In this document: one piece after another, positions 54,215 through 64,000 of the stretch
How positions within the stretch are numbered: the first letter of the stretch is position 1
Layout of the letters: each line of letters opens with the position of its first letter
From: Nymphaea colorata
Taxonomy: Eukaryota; Streptophyta; Magnoliopsida; Nymphaeales; Nymphaeaceae
Assembly: GCF_008831285.2 (NCBI RefSeq)
Contig: NC_045138.2
Span: 11,542,571-11,606,570 of the forward strand
Length of the DNA stretch: 64,000 nt
Direction of reading: 5' to 3'
Notes under the pieces: generated by a model
The model's input: the letters and a program-made list of their open reading frames with translations, nothing else
Told to the model about the DNA's origin: nothing
The model's database searches: none
Program-made: the position numbers and the translations under genes

Positions 54215-57200
54215 CGTACATATACGTATATATATATATATAAGTACATTGTTAAGAAAGAATCAAATTTGGATTAAGAGCTGAGTTGTGTATATGTATC
54301 TGTGTGTGTGTGTGTGTGCGTGTTTGTGTGTGTATATATATATCTATGCAAATGTATTCGTAAAGGCGTTCTTATGATCAGTATAAATTCAGGCACACCG
54401 ATCAAACTGACATGGAAAATTATAATGATGTCCTTATACAGATGTGCTTTATAATGTCCAAGGTTTTTTTGGGATAGGTAGTAGGTCAAACTGTTTGGGC
54501 ATTGGGATTTGTGTCTAACATGTGCTTTTATGGTAAACACTAAAATGTGATTTGTAATGACAATTCCGTAGGTAGATATATTAAAGAAAAACACCAACTA
54601 TGTCTCAACAATGATACATAAAAGTGCAAGTGGTCCAGTGGTTGGTTTTATTCCGAAAGGTAGTGGTATAGCACAAGATCACTGTGGATGTACCCTCCTT
54701 TGTCTATGCTAAATTGCCCACAGGGTATTGGGTGGCACAAGAGCCTGGGATTCAATTATGTTTTTTATTAGAGAGCAAGGCATCTCCTGACCCGGGTGGC
54801 CTAGAGGGGCCAATTTACCACTCCGGGTGATGCCAATGGTATGACCTTGCTGCTACAACAGCGATCTGGGATATCTCAAGTGGCTTCACTGCAAGTTTCC
54901 CTCGATCTTTATAAATCGCATTGTGAAGACATATTTTGTTTTGTCTATGGTTTGTGCCTATAGTGTTTTCTGTTAATTGCTCGGTACAATAACCATGTTC
55001 ATTGTCAATGGACCACCAATGTCATTTTGCAATACATGGAGGTCCTATATGCTTGAGTAGAGACAATAAGTCATAACTCTAAGGTGCATTATGAATCCAA
55101 CAACTTATGGATGTTGGCCATGAACCCTTATATGGATTTTTTTAACATAAAGGTGTACTTATTTTTTCGGTCTATGTTCTACCTCTACCCATAACTGGAT
55201 GCTGTCATACTTAAAGAAATCTTACCCTTCCTTCTGTCTCTATAAGTAGTTCTTAATAGATTGTGGGCTACAGGCCTGACATCCTCAGTTTTTGTGATAG
55301 ACAAGCATTGGCAATCTAGGCATTGTATTGAGCCTAGGCTTCGTGGATCTTTTGTTGGTTAAGTCAAAGTGTCTTTGTGTGGGAGCTGAAGATGTTAAAA
55401 GGAAAAGAGGAAATGCTTTATTAGTTTTAGTTTGCCTTGTATTGGTCATTACTTGAGTTGTGATCTAGTTTTACAGACTTGATGTTTACATTTATCAAGA
55501 TTAAAAAAAAAAATTGCATCAAAAACTTGGGTCGTGACAACTATTCAGTCCATGGCCTGTTCATTCCTACATCACTGGATCAAATTACGTAAGGTAACAA
55601 GATTAACCGTCTCAAGAAGGGCAGGACTTTGGTATTCCTAACCTTCTTTGGAAAGTATACTCACTATTTCACAAACTAAATCAAAGACAAAACTCAAAGA
55701 ATGGAACATTAAGTAGGGATCTCATGCAATCATCTTTCCATTGGTATAAGAGAGGAAAAGAGTTGCGGCCTGGATTTTCCATAGAGGATAGCCTCATGAA
55801 CACCAATTTAGCTTAAAGGAATGTATGCCACTCTAAAAACCACATCATTCCTTGCATACATATAGGGAAAAAAAAATTGAATGGAATTCTACTTTCTTGG
55901 GCTTCAATTTACAAAATTAGATCTTTTGGTATATTACAGACCATTATTATACACATAGTTTTTGGAGATTTTTTCTGTAATGACCCAGTTCAAAAGTAAC
56001 CCAAGCATCTAGCATTGTGGATCCTAAGTAACCTTGTTAATTTGCATCTAAAACATGTGAATCTTGACACTTACTGGTATAGCATATAGGTATATAGACC
56101 CCACAAGTTTCCTCAATGTTTTTGACATAAGACTATTCTCAGATTCTTCTCCACTCATAGGACATTACAACTTTTCAAGGGCATGGGCATTTGATTCCTA
56201 AATTGAATAATGTGAGATCATGTCAAGAACACAATGTTCTAAGACAATGAAAGTGTGCTCTCACATGCAACAATAATTATGATATCCTGCATACAGTTTG
56301 ATTTGCATGGGGAAGGTCACAGCATATAACTGCAAACATGTTGTACCATGTAAACTATCATTTTGACAAAATAAAAAAGAAATTCAAACAAAAGATGGGA
56401 AAAACATCATTTCCATGTACTACTGTATCATTTCACATGCACAGGTTGGTCCCACTTATATGCGAAACAGTATCAACAATTCCCACAAGTGTGTTTGTTA
56501 ATCAACACAGTCCTTCCTTGTTGGAACCAAGGTCCAATTATCAAACTTGACTATAACACCGGCTGCCAATATTCAGCTTTGATCACACCCAAAAAAAACT
56601 ACAAACCAGGATACGTGACAGCATATGATATGAATATATGAGATGCAAAAAAGTTCACAAAGTTGCTAATATAGAATATTTTCACATGAGACAAGGTCAC
56701 ATTTTGGCTTTCCTCTTTTCCTTTAGGCATCATCTGTTTTACCGTTCCTGTCAAAATAGATCATTCTGCCATGAGAATAACACATTCTGTTGGCCGGGTG
56801 TAGCAAATAACATAAACAGAAAGGTAAGTGGGCCAACTATTAATCAAAGGAAATTTTTCTGATCATCTGTCTCCATGACAAAATCCAATTCAGGCTCTCC
56901 CATGTGCTTGCGTTTTGGCATTAAAAATTGAATTCCATGAATAACTTTCTCCATTGCCTATGATCGAAACAAGTGCCTGATGGAAAATCAGCATCCAACC
57001 TTGTTGTCATCAAAAAGATGAACACAGCTGAGGATTACCATGACTCACATCTAATATGGCGTTTTTGGGATCACAAATAAAATCCACAACGAACTTTATA
57101 TATATATATTTTGTGTGTGTGTTTTGTGTTGTAACAACCCAACCCACTCTTGGGCTCGGACCCCTGGTTCGGCAGATCCCAACCCGCTATCTAGCAGTTT

Positions 57201-59069
57201 CGGGTCCAATCCCAAAAAGGCTAGGAACCAGGACAACCATCTATTTAATAATCATCTTTATAAGCCCTTGAAGATCCCTCACAATCTTCAATGCGAGACT
57301 AAATTTTTGGGGTGTTACAGTGTGTGTGTATCTATGCATATGGAAACACACACACGTGTATATATAAATAGGAGGACCTAAAAATTAAAAATTTGTCACT
57401 GAAAGCACCATAAACTGTTGTTGCACAATAAACCATCGCTAACGCTCCTCTGGCAACTGTTTTTTAGTGACAGATTTTGTATTTTTAGTCATCCAGAATC
57501 AAAAAGGTGTGTATATATATATATAGGAAGAAGCTTGTTCAGAAAGGATTATATCTTGTGGCACAAAAGGGAAATTACTAACAGATCATGTGAGACATTT
57601 CATAAGTGTTACACAGTCATGCTTTCATGGTTTCTTTAGCCTGTTTCTCAAACGGCTAAATTATGTATAACGCCATTTGCTGTGCACAAATCAAACCTTT
57701 AGGTGCTCATAGCAGAGCACATTAAGCATCCACAGAAAAAATGTCATAGGCATGGTACACATAAGAACTTGAACTGAAGCCATACCTTCTTTTTCTCACG
57801 ATGGAGAAAAGTCTGCATATGTTTTTCAACAGCCCTGTTGCCACATTCAGATGGTTATTGTTACAATAACAAACATGATCTAATAGAACACCACAGTTTT
57901 ACCATATGGAATGTACAGATCAATAATACAAAGACATTACAAGTTTTTCTACCAGAAATATAGACATAAACTATGTCCAAGTGATGGACAGCAGCTATAT
58001 ACAAGGCATATAAGTAATGAGTAGATGCTTCATTCATGTTCGCATTCATTTGTTCCCAGAGTTTTCACGTCCCTCACTGCTTTTCATGTCCCCCACTGCT
58101 TTATAAGCCACAACTATTCCAAATTGTTGAACTCAGAAACATGAAAGCCATATCACAAATTTTGAGAGTCAAAAGTATGAAAAAAGCACTAACTTCATTC
58201 AATACATGCTTCCTTGAACCATATTATTTATCCAAGAAATAGCAACCATGCAAACTTGAAGTACAATCATGCCAGAGGCTTTTGGTCAATTTATCAACAA
58301 GCAACATTATCAAACAAGAAATCTTGGATCTTACTTCACAGCCTGGTTGATGACTTCAAACGGGTTCTTCCCTGCATGCATGTAAACCATGTGAAGCCCT
58401 TGTGTAGTCTCCACATCTTTGTCCCCTGTCCCCAAAAAATTAACAGTGTTAAATATTTTATTTAGAAATTAAAATGAAAAACAAACTGCTTTCTAAAATC
58501 AACCAGCATAGATAGCTATAGCAACAAGAGGGAGGTCCCTGCTTAACTCCAGTTCATCTTAGACTTGTATTTCAATAAAAATCTGACAGGTCATTATGGT
58601 ATGCAGTGCCAGTAGGTGGGTTTACTTAAAATAACAATTTAAATAGAGCACCAATAAAACCACACAACCTGCAGGGAATCTCCAAAAACAGCTCACATCA
58701 CAAACGAGTTCGTGAAAAGCTTCTGAAGAAACTTTTCTTGTTTGAAGATTTTAACTGCTAATACTGAAAAGTGAAAACATAATGGATGGGTAGGAAAGGC
58801 AAGGTCACTAACCACTCTCAAGGCATATCTCAATCTGGTTTTGCTCGTTGCCCTGGAGCACAGCCCTGAAGGGTCCTTCCAGAAGAGGGAGGAAGACAGT
58901 GTATATTGTAGCCTCCTCACCACCAACCTCCATCTCCTCAATCGGCGATCCGTCCTTGCTTTCCACCAGCATGAATTGGGTCTCTAGAGGGACATCCTTG
59001 CCACAGGAGCCCATCCTATGAGTCATCCACCATAGTTTGAACCGAAAGCAGCACATGAATCGTAGCCCC
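44923..59069 (-). CDS. SIP2: SIP2-type alkaline alpha-galactosidase / raffinose synthase family protein (GH36), first exon missing
   Basis: Exons on the minus strand: 59069-58813, 58425-58335, 57834-57786, 51132-51041, 50871-50761, 50243-50124, 50030-49620, 49346-49205, 48963-48896, 48535-48401, 45764-45547, 45471-45383, 45285-44923. They join in frame to 714 residues, and family members are about 750-780. Blocks in order: [88 protein letters not shown] (the KxD of the GH36 nucleophile region), [21 protein letters not shown] (acid/base region), [41 protein letters not shown]. The inserts VQEGAQFANRLTG and [13 protein letters not shown] resemble Arabidopsis SIP2 more than SIP1. SIP2 there is a raffinose-cleaving alkaline alpha-galactosidase of the cytosol, active in sink carbohydrate use; activity here is inferred. 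The N-terminal ~60 residues and the promoter are not in 59070-59770, where a copia element follows. Confidence 0.95.
45336..45378. repeat. (GA)n microsatellite inside a 97-bp SIP2 intron
   Basis: The intron 45286-45382 has its donor GTAAC at 45382 and is occupied for nearly half its length by (CT)n on the transcribed strand, starting five bases after the donor. Confidence 0.9.
54101..54295. repeat. Duplicated 55-bp segment linked to (TA)n tracts
   Basis: The segment TAAGTACATTGTTAAGAAAG to GAGCTGAGTTGTGTATAT occurs at 54101 and again exactly 140 bases later at 54241. Each copy is preceded by a long (TA)n run. Confidence 0.9.
57130..57319 (-). mobile_element. Solo LTR of the TRIM family
   Basis: On the minus strand the 190-bp sequence begins TGTAACACCCCAAAAATTTAG and its other end reads GTTGGGTTGTTAC. 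It contains CTTCAAGGGCTTATAAAGAT and TGGTTGTCCTGGTTCCTAGC, shared with the elements at 17972 and 25660. It sits inside a TG microsatellite (TGTGT to its left, GTGTGTG to its right), so the 5-bp target duplication cannot be resolved from the repeat. Confidence 0.6.
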
Positions 59070-59770
59070 CTGCTTGGAAATGGAAAGCTTGGTCATGGTC
59101 CTCATACTTTCATGTCGCATCACAGTGAAGAAACAAAGACAAAGAAGATTGTAAGACCCATTCTACATTTATGCTATTGTGAAAACTTGGCCAATTTTTC
59201 TACAGAATTGGATTTCAGTCAATTTGGGCTTCAAACCCCATTGCCAATAGAAGTTATACTTTGGTTCTGCTATGAAGACGGAATAATGTAGGAGAAGATG
59301 CAACCATTCAGAAAGGACAACCATACGTCCATTTTCAAGTATTAACACAACATTTCAACTTATCGTTCATAATTATAATTTAGCAATTTTATTTATTGTT
59401 CCTCATAGTGTTTCATTTTTATTCAGATATGTGGTGGAATAAGTTCAGGAGTAACTACCAAAACCTTAAAAGTTTGGCAATCAAAATCCTCAGCCAAACA
59501 TGAAATGCAAGTGAATATGAAAGAAATTGGAGTTTTCTGCAAATATCTACAGCAAGAAGAGAGATAGACTACAACATAAAAAGGTTAAATGACGTTGTTA
59601 GGTTTGATAGAACATGCATTTAAGACAAACATGCTGATAGAGAAACATTTTACAAATTGTATGAACTTGTTGCTTGGAGAACTTTGATGTGCTACATAAT
59701 GGCTGAGGAAGAACCAGCTGCCATATTTGAGGACGATCTTGAGTGGTTGAAACATTGAAGAAGCAGAGAA
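59070..59770. other. Interval between SIP2 exon 2 and copia element 2
   Basis: It begins with the acceptor of SIP2 exon 2 (minus strand TTTCCATTTCCAAGCAG). I searched the minus strand for the conserved N-terminal block of the family (HVFPVG.LEG) and did not find it. Otherwise there is no gene. Confidence 0.5.
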
Positions 59771-60099
59771 TGTTGATGATGATGAACCTATATAATTTGA
59801 TGCAGATGTTGAGTTTTGTAGAAACACGAACCACGTAGAAGAAGAGGAGGAAGAACACACGATGTACGTGGAAAAACCTCGGACGAGGAAAAAACCACGG
59901 GAAGCTCTACCTAGGTGCACACCGCAACCCTAGGAGAGAGAAAATTCTATTTCACTTAATTCAACATTTGTACATAAGTGACAATATAAAGAAGGGAGAG
60001 AGGAGAAGCCGCCTAGGGTACCGAGCCCGCATCGGTACCCGTGCCCCATAGAACCGGGTCCAGATATGGACCCGGTTCCCACAACAACATATTCTAACA
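59771..60099 (-). repeat. 3' LTR of copia element 2
   Basis: The inner boundary is certain: the minus strand reads ...GAGGGGGAG|TGTTAGAATATG. The outer boundary (minus strand ...CATCATCATCAACA at 59771) is inferred from the TG...CA rule, giving 329 bp. Near the outer end is the sequence CCTCGTCCGAGGTTTTTCC, common near copia LTR 3' ends. Confidence 0.65.
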
Positions 60100-61014
60100 C
60101 TCCCCCTCAAGCTTGACATACATGTCAAACATGCCAAGCTTGCTAACATTCTTTTCGAATGAAGATGTACAAAGCCCTTTAGTTAGGACGTCTGCAACTT
60201 GATCTTCAGACTTCATATATGGCAGAATCAGCTCCTTTGAGTCAATGCGTTCCCGGATAAAATGACGGTCAATCTCCACATGTTTGGTCCTGTCGTGTAG
60301 AACTGGATTATTGGCAAGATTAATCACAGACTTGTTGTCACAGTACATCTTCATTTTATCTCCCAGTTCCACACCAATATCAGTCAAAAGAATCTTCAGC
60401 CACAGCATCTCTGTAACCCCCATTGCAACAGCCCTGTACTCAGCCTCAGCACTAGACCTCGAACATACTTCTTGCCTCTTACTTCTCCAAACAACTAGGT
60501 TACTTCCAAGAAAGATACAATACCCTGTAGTGGACCTCCTTGTGTCAGTGCAACCTGCCCAATCTGCATCTGAGTAGCCCTCAATAGTAAGTTTGTCTTG
60601 TCGAGTATACAGCAGTCCTTTTCCTGGGTCATTCTTTAGATATCCCAACACTCTTTCTGCACTCTTCCAGTGACAATCCGTGGGAGCATGCATAAATTGA
60701 CTTAGCACATTTACCGCATACGTGATATCAGGGCGAGTTAGAGTAAGATAGATAAGCTTGCCGACTAGCCTCTGATATCGCCCTTTTCCTTCCTCATCCA
60801 GAATAGTGCCCGTCTTGATACTTATCTTAGTCCCCGACTCCATAGGAGTAAGATAGGGCCTACAACCAAGTTTACCTGTCTCCTTTAGCAAGTCAAGAGT
60901 GTACTTCCTCCGTACAGATGTGTATTGTTTCGGACTACCACAAGGGTTGTCTCCCGACTGAAGGTCGCCTGTAGTATGTACGCAGTTGTGTTTTGCACCC
61001 ATAGAAGCTGCCAA
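60094..61014 (-). pseudogene. Copia RT C-terminus and RNase H
   Basis: From RKYTLDLLKETGKLGCRP onward the frame encodes the RT connection (TRPDITYAVNVLSQFMHAPT) and RNase H, with acidic residues in SDADWAGCTDTRRS, SSAEAEYRAVAM, YCDNKSVINLA and HVEIDRHFI. The stop TAG is formed by the first bases of the LTR (TGT TAG). The first 30 or so codons (MAASMGAKHNCVHTTG...) do not resemble RT. The upstream part of the RT palm is absent. Confidence 0.9.
60100..60113 (-). other. Polypurine tract of copia element 2
   Basis: On the minus strand AGCTTGAGGGGGAG directly precedes the LTR start TGTTAG. Confidence 0.85.
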
Positions 61015-61198
61015 TGAACTGAATCGAATGTGAATAAATCGAATATAACTAACATATATATATTGATTGTGATTATTGAGTAATCCCTACCTATTGTGCA
61101 ATATGAAGGGGATTACCATGATTGTTTATGAGAATGCACAAATGCATTATATTTCTTCTGCATGATTGGTTATCATATTTGAGTCCTTACCTTAGAGG
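61015..61198. other. Foreign segment replacing the RT palm core
   Basis: These bases and about the first 100 of the next frame do not resemble copia RT. Between HTLFI and RKYTLDLL an intact copia has about 70 codons including YVDD. Here there are about 300 bp with stops in every minus frame and no YVDD codons. Origin unknown. Confidence 0.65.
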
Positions 61199-64000
61199 TT
61201 AGAGAACTATGAATAGGGTATGATCTCCATTTCCTTGCTTGTACCCAGTAGACTTCATAACGATCCTTAGTCTCTCAAACCAAGCTCTAGGCGACTGCTT
61301 CAGGCCATACAAAACTTTCTTGAGGTGACAACATTTTCCCTCTTGAACATACCCGGGAGGCATGCTCATATAGACTTCTTCCTCCAGATGGCCGTTCAAG
61401 AACGCATTTTTAACATCAAGCTGGTCCATGCGCCACTTCCTGTGCACAGCAAGAGCAAGAATAACCCTCACGGTCTTCAACTTTGCAACAGGGGCAAAGG
61501 TCTCAAGATAGTCGATCCCATACTTCTGGCTGAACCCCTTTGCAACCAGACGAGCTTTATATCGATCTACAGTGCCATCAAGTTTGTACTTCACGTTGTA
61601 AACCCACTTAGAGCCAACTAAGTGTGTCCCTTTAGGGATATCAACAACTTCCCATGTTTTGTTCTTCGCTAACGCACCCATCTCCTCCGTCATAGCATGT
61701 AACCACTTGGGATCATCCTTAGCATCATCCACCGACCTGGGAATAACAACTTTGGATAAGGTTGTGATAAAACACTTGTAATTTGTACTGAGCTTAGCAT
61801 AAGAAACAAATCTCTGAATAGGGTGAGAAGTACATGACCTGGTGCCTTTGCGCAAAGCAATAGGGAGCTCTTCATTCGATGGACTTGGGTCATCCGGGGA
61901 GATCACAGGATTGGGATTGGTTCTATCCTCATCACTAACATCTTCCACTGTAGCTTTCTCCTTTCTGACATAAACCTGGCCAAACAAGTGATTCCGGGCA
62001 ACAATGGGCTGAGCATCCACCGTGACCCCTTCCATATGACTGCCCTTCTCATTACTGACCGTGACCGTGTCAATCACACTGGGACTAACCTTGTAATCCA
62101 AAAACTCCATAAACTGAATCAGCTGATTAGAAGAATACTCTTCCCCTTTGTTCCCAAGGCACTCCCCCTGAAGAGGATTCACCGGAAAATACGACTCATG
62201 TTCATGAAATGTGACATCCCTCGAAACATACACTTTGGAAGTAGTGGGATCCACACATTTGTACCCCTTTTGAGTGGAAGAGTACCCCAAGAAAACTCCT
62301 TTAATAGACCGGGGATCAAGCTTTTTGAGAGTAGGGCTATGATTATGCACAAAACAACTGCACCCAAAGACACGAGGAGTAAGAGGCCACGGATTCTGAG
62401 TGGGCCACAGGGTAGAATATGGAGACTGACCATCCAACACCTTAGTAGGCATACGGTTAATGAGATGTGCACTAGTGAGAAGTGCATCACCCCAATACCG
62501 CTCAGGGACATGACGTTGGAACATAATGGCCCGAGTAACATTCAAAAGATGACGATTTTTTCGTTCAGCTATACCATTTTGAAGGGGGGTATAGCTACAA
62601 GAGGTTTCATGAACAATACCCTTGCCTTTCAAGAAATCATCAAGGGATTGGGAGACATATTCCCTTGCATTATCCGTACGGAAAGCTTGGACAGTTGTAT
62701 GGAATTGAGTCTCAACAAAGGCAACAAAGTTTTTCACAACTGCTGGAACCTCACTACGTTCTCGCAACAAGTACACGAACGTACATCTAGAGTAATCATC
62801 AATAAGCATCAAAAAATAGTGACAACCACCACACGTGGGTACTCCAGAAGGACCCCAAACATCGGAATGAACTAAGGCAAACGGATGAGTGGTTTTATTC
62901 AATGAAATAGGGTACGAAGCCCTGACATGTTTAGCCAATTGACACACTTCACAAGCGAAGGAGTCAATGGAGACAGAAGCAAACAAATGAGGAAACAACT
63001 TCTTTATTAACGGAAAGGGGAGATGTCCAAGACGCTCGTGCCACCGCAGAACCGTAGATCTATCGTTCACACCAGACAAGTGACCACTCGTGGCAGAAAT
63101 CAATGCTGAAGCAACTTTTACCGGCAGCCTGTAGAGCCCATCAGTAACTGAACCAATCCCAATCTTCTTCCCCGTCACCAAGTCCTGCAGGGAACAGTGA
63201 TCAGCAGAAAAAATCAGATTACAGTTTAATTCTTTAGTAATACTGCTGACAGAGAGTAAGTTCACAGGAATATTTGGAACATGCAGGGCATTGTGGAGAC
63301 GGTATTTGTTCAACAGGGATAAGCTCCCTTTCCCAGCCACAGAGATAGAAGACCCATCTGCCATAGACACGCGTTGCTTGCCAGAGGAAAGTTGATATTC
63401 TTGAAAGAGTTTAGAGTCCCCTGTCATGTGGTGAGTGGCTCCACTATCAACAATCCAATCACCAAGAGAAGGGTTACCTTGATCAGTCGAGGCAACAAGG
63501 GCTTGGGCTAGCTGAGCCCCTTCAGACGTGGAGGACTCCTCAGGGGTAGTAGATAGGCGGCTGATGTACGCCTGTAGCTCCTTGAGTTGATCAGGGGACA
63601 GCTTGGACTTTGCACCACTAGAAGGATTGCTCTGACGGGAATCAGACACAAAAGGGCTACGCTTGCCAGAGGGAGGACGACCTCTGACCAGTCTCTTCTC
63701 GGGATGAAGATCCCAACAGAAATCCACCGAATGCCCCAACTTGTTGCAATGAGTGCAATGCCGGGCAGGACGCTGCCCAGTCCCTGTGGCACGGCTGACA
63801 AAGGCAGAAGGGCCATGACCGGTGTCAAGATGCATCACCTGGCGACGTTGTTCTTCAGACTCAACACGAGCATATACTTCCTCTATCCCTGGAATCTCAT
63901 CACCATTAAGAATCTGGCTACGAATAGACTCAAATTCATCCCGCAGGCCTCCCAGAAACAGAAACGTACGGTCCATCCATTCCTTTTCCCAGTAGAGGGA
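61199..64000 (-). CDS. Copia gag-protease-integrase-RT polyprotein, open at the window edge, RT truncated
   Basis: The frame is open from the window edge, so its true start is outside. Numbering from the Met at 63976: zinc knuckle at residues 74-87 (CTHCNKLGHSVDFC), protease DSGA at about 177-180 and GAG pre-integrase HHCC finger at about 312-344. Integrase core with D371, D434 and E470 (HSDVWG, RTDNAREY, NGIAERKN). RT from about 757 with VGSKWVYNVKYKLDG and QLDVKNAFLNGHL (first catalytic Asp about 853). The frame stops at residue 925, right after DHTLFIVL, before the YVDD motif. The enzyme would lack its second catalytic aspartate pair, so this copy should not be autonomous. Confidence 0.93.
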   Translation of the reverse strand, partial: SLYWEKEWMDRTFLFLGGLRDEFESIRSQILNGDEIPGIEEVYARVESEEQRRQVMHLDTGHGPSAFVSRATGTGQRPARHCTHCNKLGHSVDFCWDLHPEKRLVRGRPPSGKRSPFVSDSRQSNPSSGAKSKLSPDQLKELQAYISRLSTTPEESSTSEGAQLAQALVASTDQGNPSLGDWIVDSGATHHMTGDSKLFQEYQLSSGKQRVSMADGSSISVAGKGSLSLLNKYRLHNALHVPNIPVNLLSVSSITKELNCNLIFSADHCSLQDLVTGKKIGIGSVTDGLYRLPVKVASALISATSGHLSGVNDRSTVLRWHERLGHLPFPLIKKLFPHLFASVSIDSFACEVCQLAKHVRASYPISLNKTTHPFALVHSDVWGPSGVPTCGGCHYFLMLIDDYSRCTFVYLLRERSEVPAVVKNFVAFVETQFHTTVQAFRTDNAREYVSQSLDDFLKGKGIVHETSCSYTPLQNGIAERKNRHLLNVTRAIMFQRHVPERYWGDALLTSAHLINRMPTKVLDGQSPYSTLWPTQNPWPLTPRVFGCSCFVHNHSPTLKKLDPRSIKGVFLGYSSTQKGYKCVDPTTSKVYVSRDVTFHEHESYFPVNPLQGECLGNKGEEYSSNQLIQFMEFLDYKVSPSVIDTVTVSNEKGSHMEGVTVDAQPIVARNHLFGQVYVRKEKATVEDVSDEDRTNPNPVISPDDPSPSNEELPIALRKGTRSCTSHPIQRFVSYAKLSTNYKCFITTLSKVVIPRSVDDAKDDPKWLHAMTEEMGALAKNKTWEVVDIPKGTHLVGSKWVYNVKYKLDGTVDRYKARLVAKGFSQKYGIDYLETFAPVAKLKTVRVILALAVHRKWRMDQLDVKNAFLNGHLEEEVYMSMPPGYVQEGKCCHLKKVLYGLKQSPRAWFERLRIVMKSTGYKQGNGDHTLFIVL

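Larger units (their letters stand above)
51133..57785 (-). other. SIP2 giant intron (6.65 kb)
   Basis: It lies between the exon ending ...HREKKK and the exon starting [10 protein letters not shown]. It contains (TA)n tracts at about 52014-52048, 52223-52274, 54060-54102 and 54164-54212, a duplicated 55-bp segment (54101 and 54241), and a solo LTR (57130-57319). It also holds an unrecognised 79-codon open frame at 51623-51862 and a possible decayed tRNA-like repeat near 54620-54900. No other gene was recognised. Confidence 0.85.
59771..64000 (-). mobile_element. Ty1/copia LTR retrotransposon 2, 5' part outside window
   Basis: The 3' LTR is at 59771-60099. The purine tract is at 60100-60113, the RNase H part at 60094-61014 and the gag-protease-integrase-RT part at 61199-64000, all on the minus strand. 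The 5' LTR and primer site lie beyond the right edge. Unlike element 1, a single frame of 925 codons is intact, so this copy is younger or less damaged, but its reverse transcriptase is incomplete. Confidence 0.93.

Noticed and set aside
54620-54900. Third SINE copy in the SIP2 intron
   Set aside because: A box A-like word (GTGGTCCAGTGGTTGG) is present, but the only box B-like word is at the wrong distance and the shared SINE head and A-rich tail are missing.
57380-57490. Inverted words AAATTTGTCACTGAAA and TTTTTTAGTGACAGATTTTG as transposon ends
   Set aside because: The arms are short and imperfect and I saw no matching target duplication, so it is not called as an element.
61988-62875. 295-codon plus-strand open frame
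   Set aside because: It is the complement of the copia integrase coding sequence and has no protein pattern of its own.

Overview
The window reads as nuclear DNA of a flowering plant. Its genes have GT-AG introns, an angiosperm-type ribosomal protein promoter (telo-boxes plus TATA) and long AT-rich introns. Plant transposon families fill the space between them: Ty1/copia, TRIM, hAT, PIF/Harbinger and SINE. I cannot place the lineage more finely, and I see no sign of a bacterial, organellar or viral genome.

Three cellular genes can be assembled exon by exon, and each stays in frame across every splice. (1) Minus strand 15451 to 9103: a 462-residue conserved plant protein of unknown function in four exons. 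Its first intron (3.66 kb) appears to use a GC donor. A TATA box and TC-rich leader near 16.3-16.4 kb are its likely promoter. (2) Plus strand 38497 to 41877: the complete gene for cytosolic 40S ribosomal protein S14 (uS11), six exons, 151 residues, with the start codon alone on exon 1. (3) Minus strand 59069 to 44923: a SIP2-type alkaline alpha-galactosidase (raffinose synthase / seed imbibition protein family, GH36). Thirteen exons give 714 residues, and only the first coding exon (about 60 residues) is missing. One intron is 6.65 kb. RPS14 and SIP2 converge tail to tail.

The rest is mostly mobile DNA. 1-5180: a frame-broken copia element on the minus strand, with PBS, polypurine tract and LTRs about 5% diverged. 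5.5-6.25 kb: a fossil hAT transposase. 7685-7735: one orphan exon of a MYB-CC (PHR-like) factor. 14037-14299: a perfect 66-bp inverted repeat around an AT core. 17972-18555, 25660-26055 and 57130-57319: one TRIM/solo-LTR family. 24885-25106 and 27695-27943: two tRNA-derived SINEs. 29173-33099: a decayed PIF/Harbinger element with TAA duplications. 36113-37224: a non-autonomous hAT element with an exact 8-bp duplication. 59771-64000: a second copia element, cut by the window edge, whose reverse transcriptase has lost its catalytic YVDD segment; it lies directly upstream of SIP2 exon 2 in the same orientation.

I found no credible undescribed multi-gene system. The points most worth checking are the conserved unknown gene with its GC-AG intron, the perfect palindrome, the TRIM family, the orphan MYB-CC exon, and the copia element at the 5' side of SIP2. 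All calls come from reading the sequence by eye; no database search was run.
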